From positions 1-50,292 of the forward strand of contig JBHHYS010000004.1 in assembly GCA_046757645.1 (NCBI GenBank): DNA of 50,292 bases, read 5' to 3'. Positions 1-8,386 of the stretch are shown here, one piece after another. The stretch is from JBHHYS01 sp046757645. GTDB taxonomy: Bacteria > Acidobacteriota > Terriglobia > Acidiferrales > 2-02-FULL-67-57. The translations under genes and the position numbers were made by a program. The notes under the pieces are model-generated. The model ran no database searches and was not told the DNA's origin. It was given only the letters and a program-made list of their open reading frames with translations. Each line of letters starts with the position of its first letter. Within the stretch, counting starts at the first letter, position 1.

Positions 1-2
1 AG

Positions 3-839
3 CAGGAAGAGCTGGGCCTGGACGTGCTGGTGGACGGCGAGCAGTACCGCGGCGATATGGTTGCTTACTTCGCCGAAAACCTGCCGGGCTTCACACAAGG
101 CGGGCTGGTGCGAAGCTATGGCAACCGCTACTACCGCAAGCCTATTATCACCGGCGCGGTGGAATGGAAGCAGCCCATCACCGTCGCTTGGTGGCGGTTC
201 GCGCAGCAACTGACAAAGAAACCAGTCAAGGGAATGCTCACCGGCGCCTACACCCTCATGGACTGGGCCTTCAACGAGCATTACCCCGACCGCAAGGCCA
301 CCTGCCTGGCTCTGGCCCGGGTAGTCCGCCGGGAGGTGGAAGCCCTGCTCGAAGCCGGCTGCAAGATTATCCAGGTGGACGAACCGGCGCTCTCGGTCCG
401 CCCCGAAGAGTTGCCCGTGGCCCTCGAAGGCTTGCAGGTGGTGATGGAGGGCCTGCCGGCCTACTTCATCACCCACGCCTGCTACGGCGCCTTCGAGAAC
501 ATCTACCCGAAGATGTTAGACGCCCCGGTGGATAACTTTGACCTGGAGATGTCGAATAGCGGCCTCGACATGCTGGCGCTCTTTCGCAAGCACCCCTTCA
601 CCAAGGACATCAGCTTCGGCGTGGTGGATTCCCACTCCCACCTGGTCGAAGACTTGGAGACCGTGCGCCAGCGCCTCCGCCAAGCCTTGGAGGTGCTCCC
701 CCAGGAGAAGGTCTGGCTCGACCCCGACTGCGGGCTCAAGACTCGCTCGGTCGAGGAAGCCCTGGGCAAGCTGCGCGTCATCGTCGAAGCCGCAAAAGTC
801 GCTCGCTCCGAGGCCCCGATTCGGTCGCTTCGACCCTGA
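3..839 (+). CDS. MetE-like cobalamin-independent methionine synthase, 5'-partial
   Basis: This is the C-terminal catalytic (MetE_C-like) TIM barrel of a zinc-dependent homocysteine methyltransferase. The frame is open to the left edge of the window, so the start lies outside. The zinc ligands expected for MetE are all visible: His and Cys in THACYG, the Glu in DLEMSNS, and the Cys in PDCGLKTR. QVDEPAL and GVVDSHSH are further family motifs. Whether this is a full two-barrel MetE or the short single-barrel form cannot be told without the upstream sequence, so no symbol is given. The natural protein should end soon after the AAKVAR helix. Instead the last residues (SEAPIRSLRP) run into a palindromic repeat that supplies the stop codon at 837-839. 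Confidence 0.85.
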   Translation, partial: QEELGLDVLVDGEQYRGDMVAYFAENLPGFTQGGLVRSYGNRYYRKPIITGAVEWKQPITVAWWRFAQQLTKKPVKGMLTGAYTLMDWAFNEHYPDRKATCLALARVVRREVEALLEAGCKIIQVDEPALSVRPEELPVALEGLQVVMEGLPAYFITHACYGAFENIYPKMLDAPVDNFDLEMSNSGLDMLALFRKHPFTKDISFGVVDSHSHLVEDLETVRQRLRQALEVLPQEKVWLDPDCGLKTRSVEEALGKLRVIVEAAKVARSEAPIRSLRP

Positions 840-858
840 GTTTGTCGAAGGGTCGAAG
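828..858. repeat. Palindromic repeat with 10-bp arms at the end of the metE-like gene
   Basis: The arms CTTCGACCCT (828-837) and AGGGTCGAAG (849-858) are perfectly complementary around an 11-nt loop. The CCTGAG...TCGAAGG core resembles a short dispersed repeat common in environmental genomes. There is no T-run, so it is not a normal intrinsic terminator. The stop codon of the upstream gene lies inside it. Confidence 0.75.
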
Positions 859-936
859 CTGCCCGAGCGGCTCGCTCCTCCTGACACACCGAACGGTCGC
901 TTGCCTGCCTGCCGCCAAAGCGACGCTTGAATCTCG

Positions 937-1058
937 GGTAGCGCGGGTTCCCGCTTGCCCCGACTACGTCGAGGGGCAGGGTAGAGGCGGCTGGTTGCCA
1001 GCAAAACTGCAGGAAGGCCTACGGCCATCCTGCGCTACCGCCTCAGGGAGACCCTGAG
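937..1058. repeat. Nested inverted repeats filling the gap before ggt
   Basis: The gap from 840 to 1149 holds no credible gene. GGTAGCGC (937-944) pairs with GCGCTACC (1032-1039). Inside that pair, 1009-1033 folds as GCAGGA/TCCTGC plus GGCC/GGCC around a 3-nt loop. CTCAGGG (1042-1048) pairs with CCCTGAG (1052-1058). The pieces look like copies of dispersed intergenic repeats packed side by side. Confidence 0.7.
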
Positions 1059-1137
1059 CCTTGCCGAACGGTTGAGGCCGCCTGCCTTGACCCTTCGGTG
1101 CCGCTCGACTAGAGTGGCTGGTTTGCGGCTTCGCAGG

Positions 1138-1143
1138 TACAAT
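1138..1143 (+). promoter_or_regulatory. -10 box of ggt (TACAAT), 6 nt before the ATG
   Basis: TACAAT ends exactly 6 nt before the ATG at 1150, which would place the transcription start on the start codon. No convincing -35 box and no Shine-Dalgarno sequence were found. The same geometry is seen at ruvX and trmD. Confidence 0.45.
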
Positions 1144-1149
1144 TCCCCT

Positions 1150-2925
1150 ATGCGCCTCAGTCGGATATCCGCTTTACTCGTGGTGCTCCTCGCGGCTCTG
1201 CTGGGAGCGACCACACGGGGCGGGGCGACCCCGCTCAGCGCGACGACCGGGCAGCCCGACACTGCCCGCGCCACCCAGGCCATGGTGGTGGCCGCCGAGC
1301 CCTCGGCGGCCCAAGCCGGCCTGGAGATTCTCCGCCAGGGCGGCAACGCCGTGGACGCCGCGGTGGCGGTGGCCTTCGCTCTGGCGGTTACCCATCCCGC
1401 CGCCGGCAACCTGGGCGGCGGCGGCTTCATGCTGATTCGTATGGGGGACGGCTCGGCTGCGATGGTGGACTACCGGGAAACCGCCCCGGCGGCCGCCCGC
1501 GCGGATATGTACCTCGATGCCGAGGGGAACTTGGCTCCCGGTGCCACCACCGAAGGCTGGCGCGCGGCCGGGGTGCCCGGCACCGTGGCGGGAATGGAGC
1601 TGGCGCTGCGCAGCTACGGCACGATGTCGCTCAACCAGGTCCTGGCGCCCGCCATTCGCCTGGCCGAGAAAGGCTTCCCGGTCAGCCAGCGCCTGGCGGC
1701 GTCGCTGCGCAAGGCGGCCGACCGCCTCCGCCGCAACCCCGAGAGCCGCCGCCTCTTTCTGCGCAACGGGCGTTACTACCAGGCCGGCGACTGCTTGGTG
1801 CAAAAAGACCTGGCGCGCACCCTGAAGAGAATTGCCAAGAAAGGTGCCCGCGACTTCTACCAGGGCTCCCTGGCCCGCCGCTTCGTCCGCGAATCGAAAA
1901 AAGCCGGCGGGCTCTTCACCCTCGACGACCTGCGCCGCTACCGCGCCCTGCTTCGGCAGCCCTTGCGCGGCCGCTTTCGCGGCTACGAGATCATCACCGT
2001 GGCGCCGCCCAGCTCGGGCGGTGTGGCGCTGATTGAAACCCTCAATATGCTGGAGCCGCTGCTGGGCCCCGAGGACAAGCCCGCGAACCCGGAAACCATC
2101 CACGTGGTGACCGAGGCCTTGCGCCGCGCCTTTGCCGACCGGGCCCGCTACCTGGCCGACCCCGACTTCGTTCCTGTGCCGGTCACCGGCCTCACCGACA
2201 AGCGCTATGCGGCCGCGTTCTCCACCACAATCAACCGGCAGCGTGCCTCCATCAGCGCCCAACTCAAGCGGCCCGACCCGCTCCGCTTCCAGGACGATGT
2301 GCCGGCGACCGCCACTTCGAGCCCCCCCCCGCAGGAGAGCGATAACACCACCCACTTTTCGGTGATGGATGCGGCTGGCAATGCGGTCGCCAACACTTAT
2401 ACGATCAATGAATTGTATGGCAGCGGAATTACCGTCCCCGGCCTGGGCTTCCTGCTGAGCAACACCATGGACGACTTCACCATCCAGCCCGGCGCCCCCA
2501 ACGCCCTCTTCGGCCTGGTGCAGTCGGAGGGGAACCAGATCGCGCCCGGCAAGCGCCCTTTGTCTTCGATGACTCCCACCATCGTAACCCGGGAGGGCGA
2601 GAGCATCCTGGCGCTCGGCAGCCGGGGCGGCCCCCGCATCATCTCCGCCATCACTGAAGTGCTCTTGCACCGCCTCTTTTTCGGCCACGACCTGGGGCTG
2701 GCGGTGGCCCGCCCGCGCTTCCATCACCAGTGGCTGCCGGACACCCTGTATGTCGAAGAGGGGGTCTACACTGAAGCTCAACTCGAAGCCCTGCGCGCCC
2801 GGGGCCACGACCTGGCCTTCCGGAAGGTGGTGGGCCGGGTCAACGCGATCGAACGCGACCCTGGCAGCGGCCAACTCTACGGCGTGGCCGACGCTCGTGC
2901 CGGGGGCGTGGCCCGGGGATACTGA
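1150..2925 (+). CDS. ggt: Gamma-glutamyltransferase (secreted)
   Basis: This enzyme hydrolyses or transfers the gamma-glutamyl group of glutathione and related peptides in the periplasm. It is an Ntn-hydrolase that self-cleaves into two subunits. The predicted protein is 591 aa with an N-terminal signal sequence (LLVVLLAALLGA). The large-subunit signature GGNAVDAAVAVAFAL is present. The autocleavage and catalytic Thr is about residue 400 in DNTTHFSV, followed by the oxyanion-hole pair in RPLSSMTPTIV. The frame is open further upstream to 1072, but only the ATG at 1150 places a signal peptide at the N-terminus. Length is normal for the family. A remnant of another gene follows 8 nt after the stop. 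Confidence 0.93.
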   Translation: MRLSRISALLVVLLAALLGATTRGGATPLSATTGQPDTARATQAMVVAAEPSAAQAGLEILRQGGNAVDAAVAVAFALAVTHPAAGNLGGGGFMLIRMGDGSAAMVDYRETAPAAARADMYLDAEGNLAPGATTEGWRAAGVPGTVAGMELALRSYGTMSLNQVLAPAIRLAEKGFPVSQRLAASLRKAADRLRRNPESRRLFLRNGRYYQAGDCLVQKDLARTLKRIAKKGARDFYQGSLARRFVRESKKAGGLFTLDDLRRYRALLRQPLRGRFRGYEIITVAPPSSGGVALIETLNMLEPLLGPEDKPANPETIHVVTEALRRAFADRARYLADPDFVPVPVTGLTDKRYAAAFSTTINRQRASISAQLKRPDPLRFQDDVPATATSSPPPQESDNTTHFSVMDAAGNAVANTYTINELYGSGITVPGLGFLLSNTMDDFTIQPGAPNALFGLVQSEGNQIAPGKRPLSSMTPTIVTREGESILALGSRGGPRIISAITEVLLHRLFFGHDLGLAVARPRFHHQWLPDTLYVEEGVYTEAQLEALRARGHDLAFRKVVGRVNAIERDPGSGQLYGVADARAGGVARGY

Positions 2926-2933
2926 GAGCCACC

Positions 2934-3071
2934 ATGCTACGCGCCCGCTCCACTCACCTTGGCGTCGACCCGAGGTTGACCCGGGAAACTTTGGGCCCGA
3001 TTGAAGCGGCCGGTATCGCCGGGGTGGAGCGCTTTTGCGCCAGGCAGCAGTTCGACTACACCAACGCCGCC
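2934..3071 (+). pseudogene. Remnant of a sugar phosphate isomerase/epimerase (N-terminus only)
   Basis: Starting 8 nt after ggt, about 46 codons resemble the first strands of the xylose-isomerase-like TIM barrel family. The recognisable parts are a THLGVDPRLT start, an AAGIAGVERFCARQ helix-strand unit, and QFDYTN. The similarity then stops abruptly and runs into a GC-rich palindromic stretch (GGCCGGC/GCCGGCC near 3090-3105) and a stop at 3126-3128. Family members are about 280 residues, so more than 80% is missing. The identification rests on remembered family sequences and is moderate. A chance open frame is the alternative. Confidence 0.5.
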
Positions 3072-3136
3072 CCGGGGCGGGCGCCCGCGGCCGGCTTCGC
3101 CGGCCACGCGCTCGCGCCTCATTCTTAACCCGTCCC

Positions 3137-4441
3137 ATGGCCGAGTTCACCATCGCCCGCGCCGCCGACTTCCAAGCCCAGGAAGTCACCCTGCGCGGCT
3201 GGCTCTACAACCTGCGCGAGGCGGGCAAGATTCGCTTCCCCCTCTTCCGCGACGGCACCGGGGTGATGCAGGCCGTGGTGTCGAAAGCCGAGGTCAGCCA
3301 GGAGCTCTGGGAGCGCCTTGGGACCCTCACCCAGGAATCCAGTGTCATCGTCCGCGGCACCGTGCGCCGGGAACCCCGCGCCCCGGGCGGCTTCGAGCTT
3401 GTCCTCCGCGACCTCCAGGTCGTGCAGGCCGTGCCCCGTGACCACCCCTATCCCATCGCCTTGAAAGAGCACGGGGTGGACTTCCTCCTCCGCCATCGCC
3501 ACCTCTGGATTCGCTCCCCGCGCCAGGCGGCACTGCTCCGCCTGCGCCACCAGGTCATCCACGCCGCCCGGGAATTCCTGGACGATCGCGGCTTCATCGC
3601 CACCGACGCGCCCATCCTCACCCCGGCGGCGTGCGAAGGCACGACCACGCTCTTTGCCCTTGACTACTTCGACCTCGGACAAGCCTTCCTCACCCAGTCC
3701 GGCCAGCTCTACATCGAAGCCACCGCCGCCGCTCTGGGCAAGGTGTACTGCTTCGGCCCCACCTTTCGCGCCGAAAAATCCAAGACCCGCCGCCACCTTA
3801 CCGAATTCTGGATGCTCGAGCCCGAGATGGCCTTTGCCACTCTCGACGACGTCATGCGCTTGGGCGAAGAGCTGGTGAGCTACATCGTGCAAAAGGTGCT
3901 GGAGCGGCAACGGCCGGAACTGGAGACCCTGGAGCGCGACACCCGCAAGCTGGAATGCATCCGCCCGCCCTTCCCCCGCCTCCGCTACGACGAGGCCCTC
4001 GAACTGCTCCGCCAGAAAGGCCGGCAGCTCCCCTGGGGGGAAGACCTGGGGGGCGCCGACGAAACCTTGCTCTCCCAACACTTCCACCAACCGGTCATCA
4101 TCCATCGCTACCCGGCCAAGGCCAAAGCCTTCTACATGGAGCCCGACCCGCAGCGCCCCGAGCTCGCCCTCTGCATGGACATGCTGGCGCCGGAGGGCTA
4201 CGGCGAGATCATCGGCGGCAGCCAGCGCTTGGCGAGCTACGAGTTGCTCCGCCAGCGCTTGCGCGAGCACAACCTCCCTGAGGAGGCCTTCGGCTGGTAC
4301 CTCGACCTGCGCAAGTACGGCAGCGTTCCCCATGGCGGCTTCGGGTTGGGCATCGAGCGCACCGTGGCCTGGATCGCCGGCGCTCCCCACATCCGCGAAA
4401 CCATCCCCTTTCCCCGCATGCTCTATCGCATCTACCCATAA
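3137..4441 (+). CDS. asnS: Asparaginyl-tRNA synthetase
   Basis: This class IIb aminoacyl-tRNA synthetase charges tRNA-Asn. The 434-aa protein has an N-terminal OB-fold anticodon-binding domain (residues about 1-110; VTLRGWLYNLREAGKIRFP) and a class II catalytic core. Motif 2 is visible as GPTFRAEKSKTRRHLTEFWMLEPE (quoted in parts GPTFRAEKS and HLTEFWMLEPE), and motif 3 as GFGLGIERTVAWI. The ACEGTTTLF segment and the lack of the aspartyl-type insertion favour Asn over Asp. The ATG at 3137 is chosen because the open frame upstream of it encodes no family sequence. It stands alone between the isomerase remnant and arginase. Confidence 0.93.
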   Translation: MAEFTIARAADFQAQEVTLRGWLYNLREAGKIRFPLFRDGTGVMQAVVSKAEVSQELWERLGTLTQESSVIVRGTVRREPRAPGGFELVLRDLQVVQAVPRDHPYPIALKEHGVDFLLRHRHLWIRSPRQAALLRLRHQVIHAAREFLDDRGFIATDAPILTPAACEGTTTLFALDYFDLGQAFLTQSGQLYIEATAAALGKVYCFGPTFRAEKSKTRRHLTEFWMLEPEMAFATLDDVMRLGEELVSYIVQKVLERQRPELETLERDTRKLECIRPPFPRLRYDEALELLRQKGRQLPWGEDLGGADETLLSQHFHQPVIIHRYPAKAKAFYMEPDPQRPELALCMDMLAPEGYGEIIGGSQRLASYELLRQRLREHNLPEEAFGWYLDLRKYGSVPHGGFGLGIERTVAWIAGAPHIRETIPFPRMLYRIYP

Positions 4442-4525
4442 AACAGAAACCCGGCGGGGCGAAGCTTGAGGAAAAGGGTAGAATGTATAGTCAAGAAGAA
4501 CTCGGGGACGCCTGAGGCGACGCCC

Positions 4526-5437
4526 ATGCCCGGCAAACTGCGCATCATCGGAGTTCCCATGGACCTGGGCCAGGATCGCCGCGGGGTGGACATGGGCCCC
4601 TCCGCCCTGCGCGTGGCCGGCCTGAATGCCCGCTTGCGCGCCCTGGGCCACAGTGTCGAGGATATGGGCAACGTCGCCGTGCGCGTTCCTGAAGAGATGC
4701 AAGTGGGCGAGAAGCGTGCCAAGTACCTGCCGGAAATCGCCCAAACCTGCAAGGAGCTGGCTCAGGTGGTGGCCCGCACGCTCCAGGAAGGCTATCGGCC
4801 GCTGCTGCTGGGCGGCGACCACTCCTTGGCCATCGGCTCCCTGGCCGGCGTCTCGGCTCACTTCCGCCAGCGCCAGCAGACCATCGGTTGTCTCTGGCTT
4901 GACGCCCACGGCGACATGAACACCCCGGAGAGCACCCCCAGCGGTAACATCCACGGCATGCCCCTGGCCGGTAGCCTGGGCTACGGCCCGCCCGAGTTGA
5001 CTCAGATCGGCGGCTACGCCCCCAAACTGTCGGCGGAGAATTGCGCCCTGGTGGGGGTGCGCAACCTGGACAGCAAAGAAAAGAAAATCATCCGTGAGTC
5101 CGGTATCCTTGTCTTCACCATGCGCGAAATTGACGAACGCGGCATGCGCGCCGTGATGGAGGAAGCGCTCCGCCGCGCCACCCAGGGCACCGCGGGCTTT
5201 GCCGTCAGCCTGGATATGGATTTCGTCGACCCAGCCGACGCTCCCGGGGTGGGCACGCCGGTGCGCGGCGGCGTCACCTACCGCGAAGCCCACTTGGCGA
5301 TGGAAATGATTGCCGACACCGGGAAGCTGCTGTCTCTGGAGGTAGTCGAAATCAATCCCGTCATCGATGTGCATAATCAGACCGCCCAGTTGGGCGTTGA
5401 GCTGGTGCTCTCCGCCCTGGGTAAAAAAATCCTCTAG
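4526..5437 (+). CDS. rocF: Arginase
   Basis: This binuclear manganese enzyme hydrolyses arginine to ornithine and urea. The 303-aa protein carries the metal-binding motifs of the ureohydrolase fold: GGDHS (near residue 97), DAHGDMNTPE (near 126) and SLDMDFVDP (near 229). The following APGVGTPVRGGVTYREAH is typical of arginases rather than agmatinases. The first metal motif reads DAHGD where many arginases have DAHAD; the Asp and His ligands are kept. A longer frame begins at 4466, but the conserved protein begins at 4526. A TAGAAT-like -10 box lies at 4479-4484. The OmpA-family gene follows after 11 nt. Confidence 0.9.
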   Translation: MPGKLRIIGVPMDLGQDRRGVDMGPSALRVAGLNARLRALGHSVEDMGNVAVRVPEEMQVGEKRAKYLPEIAQTCKELAQVVARTLQEGYRPLLLGGDHSLAIGSLAGVSAHFRQRQQTIGCLWLDAHGDMNTPESTPSGNIHGMPLAGSLGYGPPELTQIGGYAPKLSAENCALVGVRNLDSKEKKIIRESGILVFTMREIDERGMRAVMEEALRRATQGTAGFAVSLDMDFVDPADAPGVGTPVRGGVTYREAHLAMEMIADTGKLLSLEVVEINPVIDVHNQTAQLGVELVLSALGKKIL

Positions 5438-5448
5438 CGGAGGCTGCA

Positions 5449-7161
5449 ATGCAAAAAGTGATGCGAACCACCCTGGGCCTGCTGGCGGCTCTTGCCCTCG
5501 GAGCCCAAGAGCCGCCCCCGCCGCGACTCCCAGCCACTGTGCAGGCCATCGAGGTCGAAGCCCCCGGCGGCGCCATCCTCAGCTTCCGCCCCCGGGGCAC
5601 CACCACGGTTGAGCTCAAAGGCACCGAGCGCATGCCCAACGCCGCGGTCGCCTTGAAAGTGGAAAGCCGGCCCGGCTTCGTCGAAATCGACATCAACCGC
5701 GGGGCCATCAAAGGCCTCCGACCCGCCTGGCGCTTCGGCCGCGACTTCCTCACTTACGTGTTGTGGGTGGTGTCGGTGGACGGGGCGGCGATGAATGTGG
5801 GCGAGATCACTTTTGAACACGGCATTCCGATCAGCATCAATGTCACCACCACCTACCAGACCTTCTGGATGATGGTGACGGCCGAGCCCGATTTCGCTGT
5901 CCACGATCCCAGTCCGGTGGTGGTCTTGATCAGCCAGAGCCAGGAGGAGACCCCCAGCAGCCACAAAGCTCGTCCGGTGCCGGGCAAGTTGATCTACTAC
6001 ACCAACTACACCAAGTACGATCGGCGTCCCCCCGGCAAGGCTCCGGCTGAGGTGCCGGCGGAGCTCCTCCAGGCGCGCAAAGCCGTCGAGCTGGCCGCCC
6101 AAGCCGGCATCCTGGCCCAGCCCACGCCCGCCGAGGAAGAGCCCCTGCCCGACGAAGACCGCACCCGCCAGACCCTGCAGTTGGCGCAGGCGTTTCTCGG
6201 CGAAGCCGAAGCCGGATTCCAGGGAAAAAGTGTCAGCCCGCAAACGATTCAGTTTGCCCGCACCGCCGCCCAAATCGCCGAAAACGCCCGCGCCCTGGCG
6301 CTGGGGGCGGTGGGGGGCATCGCCCTCCGCCAACTCAGCCGGGAGATCGAGAGGTTGCAGGCCCAAAAGAGCCAGACGGGCGAGCAGTTGGCGGAAGCCC
6401 AGCGCGAACTCGCCAGCCTCCGCGATCGCTTGACCCAGCTCGAAGCCTCGCTCGACCAGGAACGTCGCCGCACCCGGCAGCTCGAAGGCGAGATGCTCGC
6501 TCTGCAGGAACGCGCCAACGTGCTGGAGAGGGTGCTGGCCGGCGCCGACCAGGAGAGCGTCCGACTCAGACAAGAGCGGGACAAGATCTGCGCAGAACTC
6601 CGCCGCCAGCTCGCCTCCCTCGGCCAACTGACCGAGGAGGGTGGCCGGCTGGTGCTCACCCTGGCCTCCGACATTCTCTTTGACTTTAACCGCTACGACC
6701 TGCGCCCGGCGGCCCGCGAAAACTTGGCCAAACTGGCGATTGTCCGCCTGCTGCTCTTTCCCACCGCAGAGGTGCGCTACGAAGGCCACACCGATCTGGT
6801 CGGTGAGGAAGCCTACAACCAGTGGCTCTCCGAGCAGCGCGCCCTCTCTGTCTACCATTACTTTCTCCAGGAGCGGCTCGCTCGCTCCGCGAACGAGGAA
6901 GAGCGCGCCCAGCTGGAAGAGCGCTGGAGGGGGGTGAAGGGGTTGCTCAAAATGAGCTACAACGCCGCCCGCCGCCAGCCCAACCGGCGGCAGGAGTTGC
7001 TGGCCGCCCTGGGGGACACGGTGGTGGGCAAGGGGATGCGCGAACCTGTGGTCCCGGAAAGAGGGCCCAACGAGCGAAACCGCCGCGTGGCGCTTATTTT
7101 CCCCCAGGTCGAAAGGGGCGAGGTGACCTCGCTGTGCGCCCCGGGGCCGCCGGCGCGTTGA
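5449..7161 (+). CDS. OmpA-family envelope protein with coiled coil
   Basis: This 570-aa protein probably anchors the outer membrane or periplasmic structures to peptidoglycan. Residues 1-20 form a signal peptide. A beta-rich N-terminal region of unknown family follows, then a coiled coil of about residues 295-368 (LAEAQRELASLRDRLTQLEA). A C-terminal OmpA-like domain runs from about 398 to 565. It has the expected strand (ILFDFNRYDLRPAA), the EGHTD loop and a final NRRVALIFP. A block of about 44 residues (about 479-522, rich in E and R) interrupts the domain between its second helix and last strand. GGAGG lies upstream, and the gene directly follows arginase. Confidence 0.85.
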   Translation: MQKVMRTTLGLLAALALGAQEPPPPRLPATVQAIEVEAPGGAILSFRPRGTTTVELKGTERMPNAAVALKVESRPGFVEIDINRGAIKGLRPAWRFGRDFLTYVLWVVSVDGAAMNVGEITFEHGIPISINVTTTYQTFWMMVTAEPDFAVHDPSPVVVLISQSQEETPSSHKARPVPGKLIYYTNYTKYDRRPPGKAPAEVPAELLQARKAVELAAQAGILAQPTPAEEEPLPDEDRTRQTLQLAQAFLGEAEAGFQGKSVSPQTIQFARTAAQIAENARALALGAVGGIALRQLSREIERLQAQKSQTGEQLAEAQRELASLRDRLTQLEASLDQERRRTRQLEGEMLALQERANVLERVLAGADQESVRLRQERDKICAELRRQLASLGQLTEEGGRLVLTLASDILFDFNRYDLRPAARENLAKLAIVRLLLFPTAEVRYEGHTDLVGEEAYNQWLSEQRALSVYHYFLQERLARSANEEERAQLEERWRGVKGLLKMSYNAARRQPNRRQELLAALGDTVVGKGMREPVVPERGPNERNRRVALIFPQVERGEVTSLCAPGPPAR

Positions 7162-7186
7162 GGCGTTGATGCTAAGATAAGAGGCG

Positions 7187-8368
7187 ATGGCGAAGCTGCG
7201 TGTGGGGGTGCTGTTCGGCGGGCGCTCGGCGGAGCACGAGGTTTCTTTGGTCTCCGCCGCCGCGGTGCTGCGCGCACTCGACCCGGAAAAATACCACGTC
7301 ATCCCCATCGGAATTACCAAGGAAGGCCGCTGGATTTTGCCGCGACCCTTGGCGGAGGCCGCCCGCACCGCCCCCCCCGCAACCTCCCTGACCCACACCG
7401 ACCTCCGGCGCGCGCTCGTCGACGGCCAGGCGGTGGTCTTGCCCGCCGAAGCCGCGGATGCAGCGCTCCTTCCTCGGCAGCCGGCAACGGCGGCCTCGCC
7501 TGCGCCCTCTCCCGTGCGACTCGACGTCATCTTCCCGGTCCTGCACGGCCCCTTCGGCGAAGACGGCACCGTGCAAGGGCTGCTGGAGCTGGCTAACATT
7601 CCTTACGTGGGCGCGGACGTCCTGGGCTCGGCCTTGGGGATGGACAAGGAGGTGCAAAAACGCCTGTTCGTCCAGGCGGGCCTGCCGGTGACGAAATACC
7701 TCTCGGTGCGGCGGCACGAGTGGGATGAGAATCCGTCGGGCGTTCAGCGGGCGGTGCGGCGCCGGCTGCGCTTTCCCGTGTTCGTCAAACCGGCCAAACT
7801 GGGCTCCTCGGTGGGCATCAGTAAAGTTCGCAGCGCGGCGGCGCTCTCGGCGGCTGTCAAGCAGGCGTTCCAGTTCGATGGCAAGATTCTGGTGGAGCAG
7901 GGAATTGCCGGCCGGGAGATCGAGGTCTCGGTGCTCGGCAACCACGCCCCCCAGGCGTCGGTGCCGGGAGAAGTGATTCCGGCGCGGGCGTTCTACGACT
8001 ACACCGCCAAATATCTGGAAGACACCACGAACTTCGTGATTCCGGCTAAGCTCCCGCCGCGGCAGGCGCGACGCTTTCAGGCGCTGGCGGTGGCCGCTTT
8101 TCGCGCCATTGAATGCGTGGGGATGGCGCGGGTGGACTTTCTCTTTGCGCGCCGCCCCGGCAAAATCTACCTGAGCGAAATCAACACCATCCCGGGCTTC
8201 ACCCCCATCAGCATGTACCCGAAACTCTGGGAGGCGAGCGGGCTGCCCTATTCGGAGTTGCTCGACCGCTTGCTCGCCCTGGCCCTTGAGCGCCACCGGG
8301 AAAAGGCCCGCACCCGCTTCTCCCTCGAGCTGCCCGCCGCCCGGCGCGGCGGCGTGCTCAAAGAATGA
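7187..8368 (+). CDS. ddl: D-alanine--D-alanine ligase
   Basis: This ATP-grasp enzyme joins two D-alanines for peptidoglycan precursors. The 393-aa protein begins with LRVGVLFGGRSAEHEVSLVS, the classic Ddl N-terminus. It contains the HGPFGEDGTVQGLLEL motif, FVKPAKLGSSVGISKV (ATP and substrate lid), and the C-terminal SEINTIPGFTPISMYPKLW Mg-binding segment. An insertion in the N-terminal domain makes it slightly longer than E. coli DdlB, as in many Gram-negative long forms. AAGAGG lies just before the ATG. The C-terminal tail after residue 375 is basic and poorly conserved. The phosphatase gene starts 18 nt downstream. Confidence 0.95.
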   Translation: MAKLRVGVLFGGRSAEHEVSLVSAAAVLRALDPEKYHVIPIGITKEGRWILPRPLAEAARTAPPATSLTHTDLRRALVDGQAVVLPAEAADAALLPRQPATAASPAPSPVRLDVIFPVLHGPFGEDGTVQGLLELANIPYVGADVLGSALGMDKEVQKRLFVQAGLPVTKYLSVRRHEWDENPSGVQRAVRRRLRFPVFVKPAKLGSSVGISKVRSAAALSAAVKQAFQFDGKILVEQGIAGREIEVSVLGNHAPQASVPGEVIPARAFYDYTAKYLEDTTNFVIPAKLPPRQARRFQALAVAAFRAIECVGMARVDFLFARRPGKIYLSEINTIPGFTPISMYPKLWEASGLPYSELLDRLLALALERHREKARTRFSLELPAARRGGVLKE

Positions 8369-8386
8369 ACTTTTCGGAAGACGGCG

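Noticed and set aside
840..1149. Small plus-strand frame at 842-1057
   Set aside because: It reads through hairpin repeats and has no start signal or recognisable protein.
1174..3189. 671-codon minus-strand open frame opposite ggt (similar ones at 3125-5449, 5434-7599 and 7172-9058)
   Set aside because: Antisense shadows common in high-GC DNA; low-complexity Gly/Ala/Arg/His translations, no family motifs, and clear genes on the other strand.
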